DNA of 64,000 nt from Symsagittifera roscoffensis (GCF_963678635.1 NC_087067.1:22389547-22453546), one strand, 5' to 3'; positions 1-11,299 are shown, counted from the stretch's first letter. The notes: a model not told the origin generated them from the sequence alone. Numbers and translations: made by a program.

Positions 1-1049
1 AACGTCACTTTCTTTTTCCTAACCTTGGTCTGCTCCAGAATGTTTTCGGGGATCTTGTCAACTAGTGACCGCACGACATCCTTGCTGTCAGTGACGCTTC
101 CTCTTGAGGAGTCAGTATCGTTCACTGTCTCTTTTCTCCGAAGTATAGTGACTTCCGGTTCCTCTTGACCCTTCTGTTGGATCACGGGCTTATCATCTGA
201 TAGTTTCTCGAGCAACCTCATTAAGTCATCATCTATCTGTGCAGTCCCTGCTTCTACCTGGTTAAGATTATAGCCTTTTGCCTTGAGCGTCTCCTTCACG
301 ATCTTCGACTTGAGTATTATCTCTATTGGAATCCTTTTGCTCTTCTTCAAGATGGTCTTCTCTGGTGGTTCTTTAGGTAATTCAGGATGATCTTCTATCG
401 GTTTGCCTGATTTGTCCAGCCATCGCGTGAGTGGAAGTCTGTCGTACGTTTCCTTGTCCATGAAGGAGAAGCCATCTTTGATTTCAGGTCTGTCTGCCTC
501 TCTTTGCTCTTGTCTCTCATAGAACTCCGTCTTTTTACTCAAGCTGTCGGCATTCTGATGTTTATCTCGTGTTCTATGCTCAATTATCATGTTGTATCCA
601 TCCAGGCGAACTATCCACCTCCCAATGTAACTTTGGTCCATTGAGTACGTTTTCAGCCAGCTCAGTGCTCGATTGTCGACTCGCAACTTGAATGGCTCAC
701 TGCCCAGGTATGCCCTGTATTTCTCGACAAAGGTAACCACCGCGAACATCTCTGCTTTCGGTGCTCCGTACTTCATTTCCGTGTCACTCAGGACTTTTCT
801 CCCGTACGCTATTGGTCTCAAGACTGTCTTCCCATTCCATTCTTGTTCTTGGTGGAGAATCCCAGAAATCGCCACTACCGACGCATCCGTGTCCAGCACG
901 TACATCCCTTTCTCAGTCGGCATACCCAGTACTGGTGCCTCACATAGCTCTTTCTTTATTCTCTGGAATGACTCTTCTGCTGCGTTGTTCCACGTGAACT
1001 TCTTGCCCTTGTGTCTCATTAATTGTTGCATCGGGTATACCTTGTCCTC
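1..1049 (-). pseudogene. Ty3/gypsy RT connection, RNase H and start of pre-integrase linker (E1)
   Basis: Continues the RT frame after a stop at 1,050. By translation, the segment near 1,030-650 holds the RT thumb/RNase H region, with the first catalytic Asp in YVLDTDASVVAISGIL, and matches the same part of the second copy (32,083-32,616). Below about 480 the protein becomes a charged linker rich in K, E and D. In the second copy this linker leads into integrase, but here the window ends first. The frame is largely open apart from the stop, so this copy lost coding capacity by point changes rather than gross rearrangement. Confidence 0.8.
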
Positions 1050-1964
1050 TTAGCCTTTGATGAATTCTCTATAATAGTTAGCGAAACCCAGGAAGCTCAT
1101 CAACTGGTGCTCTGTCTTCGGTGATTTCCAGGTCAGGACTGCTTCCACGGCGTCCGTATCAGGTCTGATGCCGTGCTTGTCTACCATCCTGCCCAAGTAT
1201 TTTATTGAGTCCTTGAGTATCTCGCACATTGATGGTTTACACTTTAGCCCCGACCTCTTCATGCATGCAAACACTTCGTCAAGTCTCTCAATGTGGTCTT
1301 CCAGTGTTGGCGTCGCTATTACCACGTCATCCACGTAGCACATTACCAGGTTGCCATACTTCTTCGTCACGCCTATCAGCGCGTGTGCCATCAACCGCTG
1401 AAACGTGGCTGTGGCATTGCAGAGTCCAAACGGCATCCGTTTCCATTGAAACAGACCCAACTCGCAGGCAAACCCTGTCTTGTCCCTGTCCTGCTTCCTT
1501 AGTGGTACCTGCCAAAAGGCCGAGCCTAAATCAAGAGTCGTAAAAAATTTTGCATCACCTAACTTCGAGAGGCTCTCATCAATCCTAGGTATGGGATAGG
1601 CATCCTTCACCGTGACGGAGTTCAGGTATCGAAAGTCACAACAAAACCTCAACTGGTCGCCTTTCTTTTTGGCCATCACTACTCCACACGCCCACGGTGA
1701 CTTGGATGGTTCTATCATGTCATACTCTAGTAACGTCTCGATCTCTTTTCTACACGCGTCCGATTTGTGTGGGGTCATGCGCCTCGCCCCCTCCCTGTGT
1801 GGTGCCGCGTTTTCCTCAAGTTCTATTTCATGCTCAACGAAATTACAACACCCGATATCCGCCTTATGCCTCGAAAAAACTTCCTCGTTCCGCTCTAGTA
1901 CGTCCTTGATGGCTTCGAGCTGTTCATCTTTCAGTTTGCCCCTCAAATGTTCAATCACCGGCAA
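1050..1964 (-). pseudogene. Ty3/gypsy reverse transcriptase (E1)
   Basis: A 304-residue open stretch covering the pre-RT region and most of the RT. Visible motifs in order: the substrate-entry segment SPWACGVVMAKKKGD near residue 90, motif A LDLGSAFWQV near 145, FQWKRMPFGLCNATATFQRL near 175, the catalytic YVDDVVIATPTLEDHIERL near 210, and the thumb segment SFLGFANYYREFIKG at the end. These are diagnostic for Ty3/gypsy. It overlaps the upstream protease-containing frame by about 10 bases in another frame, which marks a frameshift. Unlike the second copy, RT motif A is intact here. The stop at the C-terminus separates it from RNase H. Confidence 0.92.
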
Positions 1965-3018
1965 ACCGGTTTATCAGTTTGCATTTCATCTAGTGTGGGT
2001 CGCTCTGGAAAGTTTGAACAGCTCGACAGCTCATCATCTGTTTCTGACTTAAGTGATTTAATAAGACCTGAAGACTCTTTTATTTTCTGCAATCGTCTCA
2101 AGATACAAAATTTGTCCCTATGATTGGGACAATCAACAACTTCATTTTGTTTTGAGTTCTCGATCGTTTCATATCGAGTTTTAACCGGTAAAGCATATCC
2201 CAGTTTCCTCCCTCTCTGTATCGTGATCGGTATATCAAGGGTATTCAACAAGACACTGACGCAGAGGCCGCTCTTCGTTATCGAGAAGGATCTTCCTAAA
2301 ACAGCAGCACTTTGACTATTAGGATTCGGAACTATACACACTTGCTTGTTGTCACTTAGTTCATTGTAATTTTTCATCCTCAAGCCTACGATTGCCGCTT
2401 CATTCGCTTTTAGCCTCACCCTCCTACTCAAGAATACCGGTGCTTTGTTTTCATTTGCCATTATTAAATTTACCGGTTTGATTGTGTACCTCCTATCCGG
2501 GTTCCGTATCCTGAACATTGCGTTATTTAGATCAATCGTTACGTCGAAATTCCTGATGAAGTCTCTGCCCAAAATGAATTGGTCAGATTCATCTAGGTTT
2601 TCTACCACGATAAAGCTCATCCACAGTTTACGTTCCCCCAAGTTGAGTGCTATTATCGGCTCCTGCCCAGCACCCGCAGGGCCCCTTTGTTTGCAGCTGA
2701 CAGCCGTATTCTCGAGTCTATCAAATCACCTTTGTCAAAGCCCATCCGTTCCCAAGTTTCGATTGGTATGACGCTCAAGACTGCTCCCGTATCAAGTAAC
2801 CCACGTAGCTGAGTCTTTTTGCCACTTATGTCTAGCACGTGCCCTGTCACATCTGCCTCTGTCCCGATGTGCATCGCATCTTCTTCAAGCATAGCGCAGT
2901 GTCCAATCGATCTCACTTTCAACTCTTCTTTCCCTACGTAGATTTGCCCAATTAGGTCTTCGTCACATGTTATCATTGTCTTGGTGTAGATGTTTATTCC
3001 ATCTATATTTAGCATCAC
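1955..3018 (-). pseudogene. Aspartic protease and pre-RT linker (E1), frameshifted
   Basis: Two open pieces, 2,653-3,018 and 1,955-2,641, form one retropepsin-like region. The first carries the active-site motif LRGLLDTGAVLSVI; the second begins just before ILGRDFIRNFDVTID, the typical second conserved block. In the second element copy the equivalent region is a single open frame continuous with the gag zinc knuckles (33,232-35,322), so the break near 2,645 is a frameshift acquired by this copy. The part after the protease is a linker without a recognised domain. Its product would process the Gag-Pol polyprotein. Confidence 0.88.
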
Positions 3019-3052
3019 CTCGTGTGGACCATAAGCTTCAGTATTACTGTTG

Positions 3053-4564
3053 TCAACACGTACCGACTTGCTGCCCCCCTCTCGTGAGTAGTGCTCTCAG
3101 CGCTCTAGAAGTCGTTTTTGGGCTTATACAACTCAAGTTATCTGCGTACACGTCAATGTGCATTATTGTCTGGTCGCTCGGTTCGCTCAAGTTTCTGGTT
3201 ACCTCGTGGCCGCCCACTGTGATTATCGACATTATTCTAGCCCCGATTTTCGATATGCCGAATGGCTTTCCCGTCACCATTTTTACAGTGTTACAATTCC
3301 CGGTCTTTGTTGAGCCTGGTACAGGTGTTGGGTTTGATCCGGTTAATGCTTCGTTGAAATTCTGTCTTTCGATCTCCAGCTTTAGTCGTTGCTCTATTTC
3401 TTTCGCAGCCAGATCCTGTTTCACTTTGGCAATTGCTTCCGTTGCCGCTTTCTCATAGTTTATCTCTAGAGAGTTCCCGGCCGCGGATTCCATCGCACCA
3501 TTAACATGTGTTACAGCTTTCACTGTTTTCGTCGGCAATTCCGTGCTTGGTGCTCCTAAGTTCCTAGATTCAAACTCGTTTTGTCCATTCCGCTGATTCT
3601 GCACTGCCGCTAATGCCAACTTATGTTTGGGGTGACTCTGGTCCTTGACCGCTTCCCAGAACAAGGGACAATCCATTCTGAAGTGCCCTTCCTGGTTACA
3701 GAAGAAGCATCTTGCGCCTATCTTGATGATTAAGCCACTAGAGTACTCGTGTTCCTCCATCTGGCTCATGTCCTCCTCATCCGGTGCGTATCCTAGACTC
3801 TTCATGCCTTGTTTGTATGTTGTGCAGTCAGCCACGTGGTGATCCGCCGACCCGCAGTTCGCGCATGATCTGCGCTTGTCCATGTCATCTCTAGGCTTGT
3901 ACCATGACGACCTCTGAGGTTGACTTCCCCCTTGCGTGTTCCTGTTTTCTGAATATGAGTATTTCTTGGGTTTCATCAGCATGTATTCCCTTGATTTCTG
4001 TCTCATTTCTTCTGGGGTCGGTGCGCTGTCTTTCGACAATGTGTAGTATGTTGCTAACATTGTTCTTAAGTCATCACTTTTTACCCCATCAATGAACTTC
4101 GAGGCAATGCTAAAGTTTCTTCTGTTTGTTGACTCCTCTGGGTCACTCCTTCTTCTCAAGCTCTCGAGGTCATCTAGGAACCGATCAATTGACGCTTCGT
4201 CCCTCTGCCTTCTCTTTTCAAATCGCATCATCGCTTGGTGACCCTTCATGCCTGATCCGAATCGATTCAGCAATATTTCGAAGATTTTGTCCGCGGTATC
4301 GCGTTCTTCTTCTTTCCTTGCAACCACGCATTTCAATGCCGTGCCTTCCAGGTTGCTGAGTATGGCTGTGCATGCTTGCCTTTCATCATTTAAGTTATCT
4401 TGCTCTAGATGTAATCTCATCACTTCCACCCACGTGTCAATGCATCCATCGGAGTCGTCTTTGAATTCTTTTGGCTTCTTGAAAGTTTTTCTTGATTTTC
4501 CGTCTCTCCTATCGCTCGAGTCAGTGTTCCTCGTGGCGAAGGCCTCTAGAGTCCTGTTCATCAT
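3053..4564 (-). pseudogene. Gag, capsid-like and nucleocapsid part with two zinc knuckles (E1)
   Basis: 503 residues. The N-terminal half resembles a Ty3-type capsid region (retrotransposon gag family): an acidic-rich start, then a helical segment around FLDDLESLRRRSD. Two CCHC knuckles follow near residues 233 and 286: CANCGSADHHVADC and CFFCNQEGHFRMDC, both C-x2-C-x4-H-x4-C. A lysine- and glutamate-rich helix near residue 380 is likely coiled coil. It is in the same frame as the upstream N-terminal gag, separated only by a TAG where the second copy has TGG, so the two pieces were one protein. The end at 3,053 is a frameshift relative to the second copy. Confidence 0.88.
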
Positions 4565-4579
4565 CTCCCAAGTGCTTGC

Positions 4580-5755
4580 CTACGTCATGGCATCCGGACC
4601 TGCGTTGCTGCTAGCTGTTGAGTCCCCCGGACCACTCGTTGTGTTTGATGTCCCATTTTTCATGATTGTTCTAGCAACCGTTGGTGCTATGCTTACCGCA
4701 TCCCGGTTTAAAGGCAACGGTGTCGATTGCCGTTTGTTCCTTTGTGGTTCCACAAAGTCCACTTTGGTGCCTTGCGTGCGATCCGCTGCCGGTCTTTCTT
4801 GTGAGGTAGAATTTCTCAAGATTGCATCCAACTTCGCCTGTATTGCACACGAACTTTCGGCCTGATTCCTGTTCATTGTGTCCATTCTCTTTTCCAGGCT
4901 ACCTAATTGGCTGTTGACATCATCATATCGGTTTTTCAACTGTTGCATATCTCTTTTGATGTTCTTATCTCGTTCTTCATTGGTGGCATCTACCTTGTCC
5001 GACATCTGCTGGAGTCTCTCGTCTGTCGCCTTAGCCAGGTTAAAATAACTATCCAGATACTCGTGTTTGTTGTATTTCAACTCTTTCCTTATTAAGTCTC
5101 TATCTTCCTCACTGTACTTTAGTTGTTTGTCGATCTGATTTAGTTTTGTCATCAGGTCGCCAAGCTCAAGAGAAGCTGTTTCATGATCAGCCGTTGTCTT
5201 GTTTTCGGCTGTCGCTTCCGTTTTGGCTTGTTCTTCCTTTAGGTCAGCTTCTGTCGTCTTCGCGCTCACTGTCCCAAATGTTCGTGCTCTTTCAGTTTTT
5301 GATTCTTCGGCCGTGTTGTCCTTCGATTTCATTCCGACCATCATCGCCAACTTTTCTGTAAAAGATGTTTTCTTTACTTGAGAGTCGTCTTTCACGGTTT
5401 CTCGGGTATTGCCTGTTGTGTCTTCCAACGCGTCTATCGGCGAAAACTCCACGATTTTTGGATTTTGATCTTCCATATGGGGCATCGGTGTGGATTCCGT
5501 AGTCTTCTTCTCCACTTCATCTACGCTCTGGTCTGGTGTCTCTAGATCGATTTCAATTGTGGGCTCCACCTGTTTGTCTTTAGCACCTTCTCGCGTCTTG
5601 TTCTCGGTACTACTCCTCGTGCTGACCATGCTAACTGAAAAGTTATCTTTTGTTTTGCTTGGGCCCATTGATGTCGTTCCGCGCAGCGACGAGTTATATT
5701 TCGTGTTTGATCCACTTGACCTTTTTTCGAGCACCGGTACCCTACTCCGTCTCAT
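4580..5755 (-). pseudogene. Gag N-terminal region, charged and coiled-coil (E1)
   Basis: 391 residues from an ATG at 5,755 that is conserved in the second copy (37,051). The N-terminus is basic (MRRSRVPV), the middle Ser/Thr/Glu-rich and probably disordered, and residues about 195-300 form long charged heptad-like helices, likely a coiled coil for Gag multimerisation. No catalytic domain is visible. It ends at a TAG in frame with the following capsid/zinc-knuckle segment. The start is chosen because it is the first ATG after the long repeat-rich leader and both copies share it. Confidence 0.8.
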
Positions 5756-6044
5756 TATTTCTATTTACAATTGCTCTTATTTACAATATTATTATATACA
5801 CAATTCTATTCTACGAATAAAATCTTTTGCGGAAAAGAATTCTTAAAAGGAAATATACAACGTGATAAAAACCTTTCGTGAAACTTTCTTTATTTGTGGT
5901 CTCAACCGTACCGGGTTCCGACTAGTGTTGTTCTGTTTTAATTCTGTCTCAAAACACTTATTGTAATTTTACTTCAATTTTTATACCGTCCTAAGACTTC
6001 CAGTTACCTTCCCTACTCTTCTTTGTACCGTCCCAGGTTTTTTT

Positions 6045-6765
6045 CTACTGTCCCAAGACTGTTCGGTACTGTCCCAGTACTTTCCGTCAGTGTCCCAAGA
6101 CCCTTGTCCTGAGAGTACTATCCCAGGACCACTGTCCCAAGACTGTCCCAAGAGTACTGCCCCAAGGCTAGTGTCCCAAGACTACTGTCCCAAGACCACT
6201 GTCCCAAGACTACTGTCCCAAGGCTAGTGTCCCAAGACCACTGTCCCAAGACTACTGTCCCAAGGCTAGTGTCCCAAGACTACTGTCCCAAGGCTAGTGT
6301 CCCAAGGCCAGTGTCCCAAGACCACTGTCCCAAGACTACTGTCCCAAGGCTAGTGTCCCAAGACTACTGTCCCAAGACTACTGTCCCAAGGCTAGTGTCC
6401 CAAGACTACTGTCCCAAGGCTAGTGTCATAAGGCTAGTGTCCCAAGACCACTGTCCCAAGACCACTATCCCAAGACCACTGTCCCAAGACCTCTGTCCCA
6501 AGACCACTGTCCCAAGACCACTGTCCCAAGACCACTGTCCCAAGACCACTGTCCCAAGACCACTGTCCCAAGACCACTGTCCCAAGACCACTGTCCCAAG
6601 ACCACTGTCCCAAAACCACTGTCCCAAGACCACTGTCCCAAGACCTCTGTCCCAAGACCACTGTCCCAAGACCACTGTCCCAAGACCACTTTCCCAAGGC
6701 TAGTGTCCCAAGACCACTGTCCCAAGACTGCTCTGGTCCAGGACTGCACTGTCCCAAGACTGTTG
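6045..6765. repeat. 14-bp minisatellite (CCAAGACCACTGTC-type) in the leader
   Basis: Dozens of near-identical 14-bp units with the consensus CCAAGACCACTGTC and variants (CTACTGTC, CTAGTGTC, CCAGTGTC). Because 14 is not a multiple of 3, every frame cycles through the same peptide, which produces spurious open frames on both strands. The same repeat sits at the same place in the second copy (37,318-37,955), so it belongs to the element and is not a host satellite. Confidence 0.95.
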
Positions 6766-7620
6766 ACAAGTGTCTGAGCGGTGGGACCTCTTTCTTCTTC
6801 GTTATGGGGACTTCTTGATTCACTGTACCTTGTACCACCACTCAAGCTCTAGTAAAAATTTTCCCAAACACCCTCTCTTAGTGGCCAAATGCTGACCCCC
6901 CTTTTTTAGTTACCTCTTTTTCAATGTTCCAAGCAACTTGAAACCAAAACCTGTGCGCAGGTATCTTGTGATCACCTGTTCGTATAAAAGCCAAACACAA
7001 ATTCTTACCAAAATGCAACAAAAATCTAGGCAAGAAAAAGTAATAAAAACAGAAAGATGAACCCACCTAAAATTCAAAGGTGACAAATGTCTACCTTCTA
7101 TCGAAAAAATGTCTGGTACCTAATTGCCACGCGTTCTCTTCCCCCCTGCTAGCGATCTTATGGGGTATCACAAAAACTGTCTATGTCCGTTCCCCCCTAC
7201 CGATCCGACCAGGGTACCTACCTTAACCTGATTCTAATTTTGGATATCCGTTTCCTATGACCAACGCGTGTAAATATCTAATGTAACTAAGTCGACGACG
7301 CCGAGCAATTAGCTACTCTAATGTGTCCCCCCCTTTTTACAAATTATAACCGCCAACCTCTAACTTAACCAGCCCCCTTCTAACATTCCCCCTTTTTAGC
7401 CCCCTTTCTTAAACCTAAAAATTACCTTAAGCGCCGGGTGCTAAACCTCTCAAGAGAAAACCGTAGACCTGTCTCCAGGCCTGCTTAAGTAAAAACGTTC
7501 CTCAAAACCAGGGGATTTCGCTTATCCAATTTTACACTTATCTCCTATAATGTAATGTGGATTTTAACGATACCCGTTCTGCCCAACTTGAGAACTCGAG
7601 AACTGCAAAATCCTTCTTTG

Positions 7621-7889
7621 CTACTTTCCCACTCGACTGGTCACCTTTTCCAGTCCAGTCTCCTATTGGTTCAGCTCAAGTGCTCCTGAACCACTTTCCC
7701 ACTCGGCTGGTCACCTCTTCCAGTCAAGTCTCCTATTGGTTCAGCTCAAGTGCTCCTGAACCACTTTCCCACTCGGCTGGTCACCTCTTCCAGTCAAGTC
7801 TCCTATTGGTTCAGCTCAAGTGCTCCTGAACCACTTTCCCACTCGGCTGGTCACCTCTTTCAGTCAAGTCTCCTAGTTGTCCAGCTAAG
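7621..7889. repeat. 70-bp tandem repeat in the leader of E1 (about 3.8 units)
   Basis: Units start at 7,621, 7,691, 7,761 and 7,831, each beginning with CTACTTTCCC or CCACTTTCCCACTCGGCTGG. Spacing is exactly 70 bp. The equivalent position in E2 has two diverged units and the inverted E3 copy about two. Confidence 0.95.
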
Positions 7890-8352
7890 TTCCAAGCTAT
7901 CTAAAAACACTTGACAACGCCCCACACTCGGGCACTTTATTGAGGTTACTGGGTTAAATTGCTAGGTTGATCGAAACGATCGAACTTGTAAAACAGTATG
8001 GGTATACTATTTAATTAATATAAAGGTTTGATCCAACTAATCTGGTGTCAAAGTCACTGTCTTTTTCCGTTTTATGGTTTTTGTTCCTTTTTCTATTCTT
8101 TTTTGGTTTTTGTTTTGCTTTTTGTCTTTTTGCTCGTGTTTTTGTCCCCCTAGTTGCCCCCCTTTACTCGGTTAGCTAAGCCTCGTTCGGAAAGCGTACC
8201 AGGAAGTTTTCTCGAGTTTTTTTAAAAAGCTATCACGGTACAACCGAAAGGTTTGCACGTTCCTGCCGAACCGTACCACCGGTACTCTAGAATGGGCATG
8301 CAGCCCGAAGTTGTCTCAAGTGGGTTCGACTCCGTAGTCTTGATGTCGTAAA

Positions 8353-8367
8353 CACCCAGGAGCGCCA
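8353..8367 (-). promoter_or_regulatory. Candidate primer-binding site (E1)
   Basis: On the minus strand TGGCGCTCCTGGGTG, 11 bases downstream of the 5' LTR end. The TGG start would pair with a tRNA CCA end. The sequence is identical in all three leaders (also 39,456-39,470 and 16,422-16,436). The offset from the LTR is larger than usual, so it is a candidate only. Confidence 0.45.
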
Positions 8368-8378
8368 TAAAAACACCA

Positions 8379-9264
8379 TGTAACATTCGTCTACTGCAGT
8401 CACACATGAGGCTTAAGAAAAATAGGCCCTATAACCTTTGGCTCAAGAGTCAGGGACACTATCTCTTGTGTTTTTCTACCTCAAATCAGTCGGAGCCAAT
8501 TCGGTTTGCTTGTGACATGAGACTACGACCCGTTACAGCTTAAAGGCTACTACCAAAATATCCCCCCACTCTAGAAATAATAACGTCCCCATACTTAGGT
8601 CTCTAGATACCCAAAATACATGAACGCCGTTAAAAACCGGGTCGGAACAATCCGTTAAGTTACTTTTTATTAGACAGTGGAACTTTGATCCATTTCAGAT
8701 GGATCAACCTAAAACTCGCCTTACCTCAACATAACAATCATAAAACACACTCTAGAAATTTAAATTAAGGACTCACATGTTGATGCGCTCAAGCACAGGA
8801 GGTAATTAAATGGGTGATCAACTCTAGAATTAACTAAGATAACTAGATAAGTTCAATGTTTTTCAGTTTGAATGGCAGAGGTAAGTTTGAACTCTAGAAT
8901 GAAGTTTTATGTGAACCATTGGGACACTCCAGCTGTCCACCTTTCCGTCGAAGGTTCACTCTAGTCCAGTTCGAATAATTGTTCTCTCGGGAAAACTCTG
9001 TCTTCTATTTCAGATAGGACAGCTCTACTCTTGTTCACTATGATGGAAATTGCGAATAGCAATTTCCCACTTGTTTTTTTATCTGACAACTTTCCCGCGA
9101 TTGTTATTTGATCGTTCTGATTTCTCTTTTTCGGTTTTCAGTTATCGCGAGAAAATCGTGCATGACAGGCTCTATTTGAATTTTTGAAAAATTAAATTTC
9201 ACCCCAAAATTAAGTGCTCTTGCTTTTCTCAAGGTCAAACTTCCAAATATGACCGACTGGCACA
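8379..9264 (-). repeat. 5' LTR of E1 (886 bp)
   Basis: On the minus strand it starts TGTGCCAGTCGGTCAT and ends with TTACA, giving the standard TG...CA termini. It is collinear with the LTRs at 39,482-40,378 and 15,541-16,411, and with 18,198-18,852. The outer flank (CAGAACAACG on the plus strand) is not purine-rich on the element strand, as expected next to a 5' LTR. Confidence 0.85.
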
Positions 9265-9955
9265 CAGAACAACGACAAATAAAGTGAAAAACAGTCGCAC
9301 GAGATAACAAGAAAAATGAAGCCTCGTATCGTGGCAATCACACACGATAAGACCGATAGCAGAGAGAAACAGTGAGGAGGCTTCAGTGGGGAAGGAATAT
9401 TCCGCTGAATCCTCCCGTGCCACAAATTGGGAGAGATAACAACGTTATCTCGAGAAGAACACGGGAGTGGAGGCTTGGCACCCCAGAGACTGTTATATGT
9501 TGAAGGACTGCAGTAATTTAACTTTTTAGCTACTCTGATGCCATAGAACTTTGAATTAACACCGGTGTAACTTGATATTTTAGAGCATGAGTAGCTAGAA
9601 AGAGGAAAGGGTCAATCCATCTCCAATGGATTTAATATAGAACTGTCACACAAAAACATAATGAAATAGGGTGTTCGAGCCGTGTTTTTAATAGCAATCA
9701 CGTAGTCTGAGGATCCGAGACTCAGCTATGTGGTTGTGTTCGCATGTAAACGAAAGCCTATCAAAAGTCGTTTGACTGATGGCCTAAAAATAGTAACTTT
9801 TTACTTAGCCCTAAACAGACCAGAAAATCAACTGGCAAGGTCGAGACGGTGAAAAACGAGTAAGATTAAGGTAACTGACGCCTGCCAGTCGTTTATAGGT
9901 ACTTTTTCTACGCTTAGTCGCTGTGAAGTATTTGGGCGAATGTTACATTTTTGAT
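9265..9955. other. Unique flank with a small inverted repeat; no gene seen
   Basis: No protein-coding stretch is supported. An imperfect hairpin with an arm of about 11 bp lies at 9,376-9,415 (AGGAGGCTTCAG against CTGAATCCTCC), and a short GATAAC/GTTATC palindrome near 9,436-9,450. The rest is AT-rich. Confidence 0.5.
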
Positions 9956-10221
9956 GGCAATATTCGCAATCTTTGAAAGTATACAACTACAGGGTTGAGA
10001 ATTTCACTTTCACGAACTATTTTGTAATTTGAGTTTTCTGAATAATTCCGAAATATCACAAAAATTGTCCTCTTAAACAAAAATGATTAAAAAAAGATTT
10101 CAAGAAATCATTTGGGCATTCTTAATAGGAGGCCAAATTTGCAACCCCTGAGACTACTCTGACAGCCCACAACTACAGGTTAGGAATTTCAAACTTTGAA
10201 AAAAAAGTAATTTAATTTTGA
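9956..10221. repeat. Satellite monomers, left of Penelope insertion
   Basis: Two diverged monomers starting with GGCAATATTCGC (9,956) and GGCCAAATTTGC (10,130), about 174 bp apart, sharing AACTACAGG..GAGAATTTC-like segments. They match the array at 12,500-13,190, so the Penelope copy between them interrupts one satellite block. Confidence 0.75.
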
Positions 10222-10251
10222 AGAAATCTTTGCTAAAAAGTAAATTTCAAA

Positions 10252-10280
10252 CGTTTTCGCAACTATGTGCATCGTCAGGA
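10252..10280 (-). ncRNA. Hammerhead-ribozyme-like motif in Penelope 3' region
   Basis: On the minus strand the core reads CCTGACGA, a short TGCACATAGTTGC arm/loop, then GAAAACG. CUGANGA plus GAAA are the conserved hammerhead core halves. Hammerhead ribozymes are known in Penelope-like elements. I could not confirm stems I and III by eye. The motif is repeated at 15,183-15,211 in the related 3' end. Confidence 0.5.
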
Positions 10281-10544
10281 TTTTTACAATAAACTAATCT
10301 AAATGACGATAAAACATTAATTTACAAATGTTATTTACAATAAATCAAATACAATTTGGTTCTAAACCATCATGATAAAAAATTAGCCAATCACAGTTGA
10401 CCTCTAAATTACTATTAAGATTAAAATACTTTTAACCTCTTAAATTAATTAAACATTTTAAATTTAATTTGTCTGGAAGTTTCTGAGTCATAATTTTGAT
10501 TTAGACGTGTACGTTTTAAATAAAAAACCAAAAATATTTTGGGA

Positions 10545-10913
10545 CTAAATTTTCAGTGTTAACTCCCTGCTCCTAAACTCATCGCGCGTGTTCAAGCCCG
10601 GTTTCTCTTTCCTGATAAGTATTGCCTCTAGTGTTAGCAATTTTGTTTGGTTGCTTGACCTATCTATAATTTCCCAACTAAGATCTGCGCTATTTCCCTC
10701 AAGTTGGCATTGCTGAAGGTGGAGGCCTACCGGTGAGTCTGCTTTCTTATGTTCCTCAATTCTAGTGATCAAATGTCGAACAGTTTGTCCGACATAGGTG
10801 GAAGTGCATTCACTACACAACAGTTTATAAACCACTCTTGACTTAAGGTCATTAGAAAATTCTGACTTCAGTGATGGTAAACATGATTGTAGTTTTGTTG
10901 TGGTGAAAACCAC
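10545..10913 (-). pseudogene. Penelope GIY-YIG endonuclease domain
   Basis: 122 residues ending the Penelope polyprotein. The segment VVYKLLCSECTSTYVGQT is the GIY-YIG core as it appears in Penelope elements, with the two Cys before it; it is followed by HLITRIEEHKK and later EAILIRKEKPGLNTRDEF, the usual C-terminal block. This domain nicks target DNA. The region itself is open, but it is separated from the RT by stops and frame changes between 10,914 and 10,981. Confidence 0.9.
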
Positions 10914-10981
10914 TTAAACGTTAGTTAATTTTCGTAACTTGTTAGCAAAATATTGACTCTGGTTACCTCTATATTCCACCA

Positions 10982-11299
10982 TCAGCATTGGAGGTTTCCC
11001 ATCCTTTGGTGATTGAACTGACAAACACCTCTCACTATCCAGGGGCTTGCCCTTACCCTCGATGATCTTGCACAAGGTGTCTGAAGCCACCTTTCCGGAC
11101 CAATTTCAGGGTACTGATTTGTCAGCCATTGCGCCCTATTAGTTTCCATAGCCTTATCAAATTGCTCCCAGCTAGATGTACTCCTAAAAACCCTGTGTAC
11201 AGTGCCTTGGATATCACTACGCTTATACTGAGTTGGGGCGCAGCTTCTATAGTTCATAGTATAGTCCCTGTATCTGTTGGTTTTTGATACCAACTGCAA
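10982..11299 (-). pseudogene. Penelope RT thumb and linker, frameshifted
   Basis: About 105 residues in a frame different from the YVDD segment. It contains NYRSCAPTQYKRSDIQGTVH and HRVFRSTSSWEQFDKAM, typical of the Penelope region after WYQKPTDTGT. The overlap with the preceding frame at 11,254-11,299 pinpoints a frameshift. Near its end the reading frame degrades before the GIY-YIG segment. Confidence 0.75.

Larger units (their letters stand above)
5759..8352 (-). other. Long untranslated leader of E1
   Basis: About 2.6 kb between the primer-binding-site candidate and the gag ATG without a credible gene. It contains the 14-bp minisatellite (6,045-6,765), a 70-bp tandem repeat (7,621-7,889) and a conserved stretch around 7,980-8,060. 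The whole leader aligns by eye with 37,052-39,455 and, in inverted orientation, with 16,437-18,197. Small open frames inside the minisatellite exist on both strands only because of the repeat. Confidence 0.75.
1..9264 (-). mobile_element. Giant Ty3/gypsy LTR retrotransposon, copy E1 (5' part; cut by window edge)
   Basis: Read on the minus strand: 5' LTR (9,264 to 8,379), primer-binding-site candidate, a 2.6-kb leader with two tandem-repeat blocks, then gag, protease, RT and RNase H down to base 1. Order and motifs (CCHC knuckles, LDTGA protease, YVDD RT, DTDAS RNase H) are those of Ty3/gypsy. It is collinear with the copy at 18,198-40,378 over its whole visible length, including both repeat blocks. 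Coding is broken by an in-frame TAG between the two gag segments, frameshifts in and around the protease and a stop between RT and RNase H, so this copy is dead. The integrase and anything 3' of it lie outside the window. Confidence 0.9.

Noticed and set aside
6045..6765. CRISPR-like array
   Set aside because: Units are contiguous with no unique spacers, in a eukaryotic retroelement leader.
6227..6841. Open frames on both strands across the minisatellite (also 37,321-38,136)
   Set aside because: A 14-bp repeat without stops is open in every frame; the peptides are cyclic artefacts.
7557..7829. 90-residue plus-strand frame over the 70-bp repeat
   Set aside because: Repeat-derived and on the strand opposite to the element.
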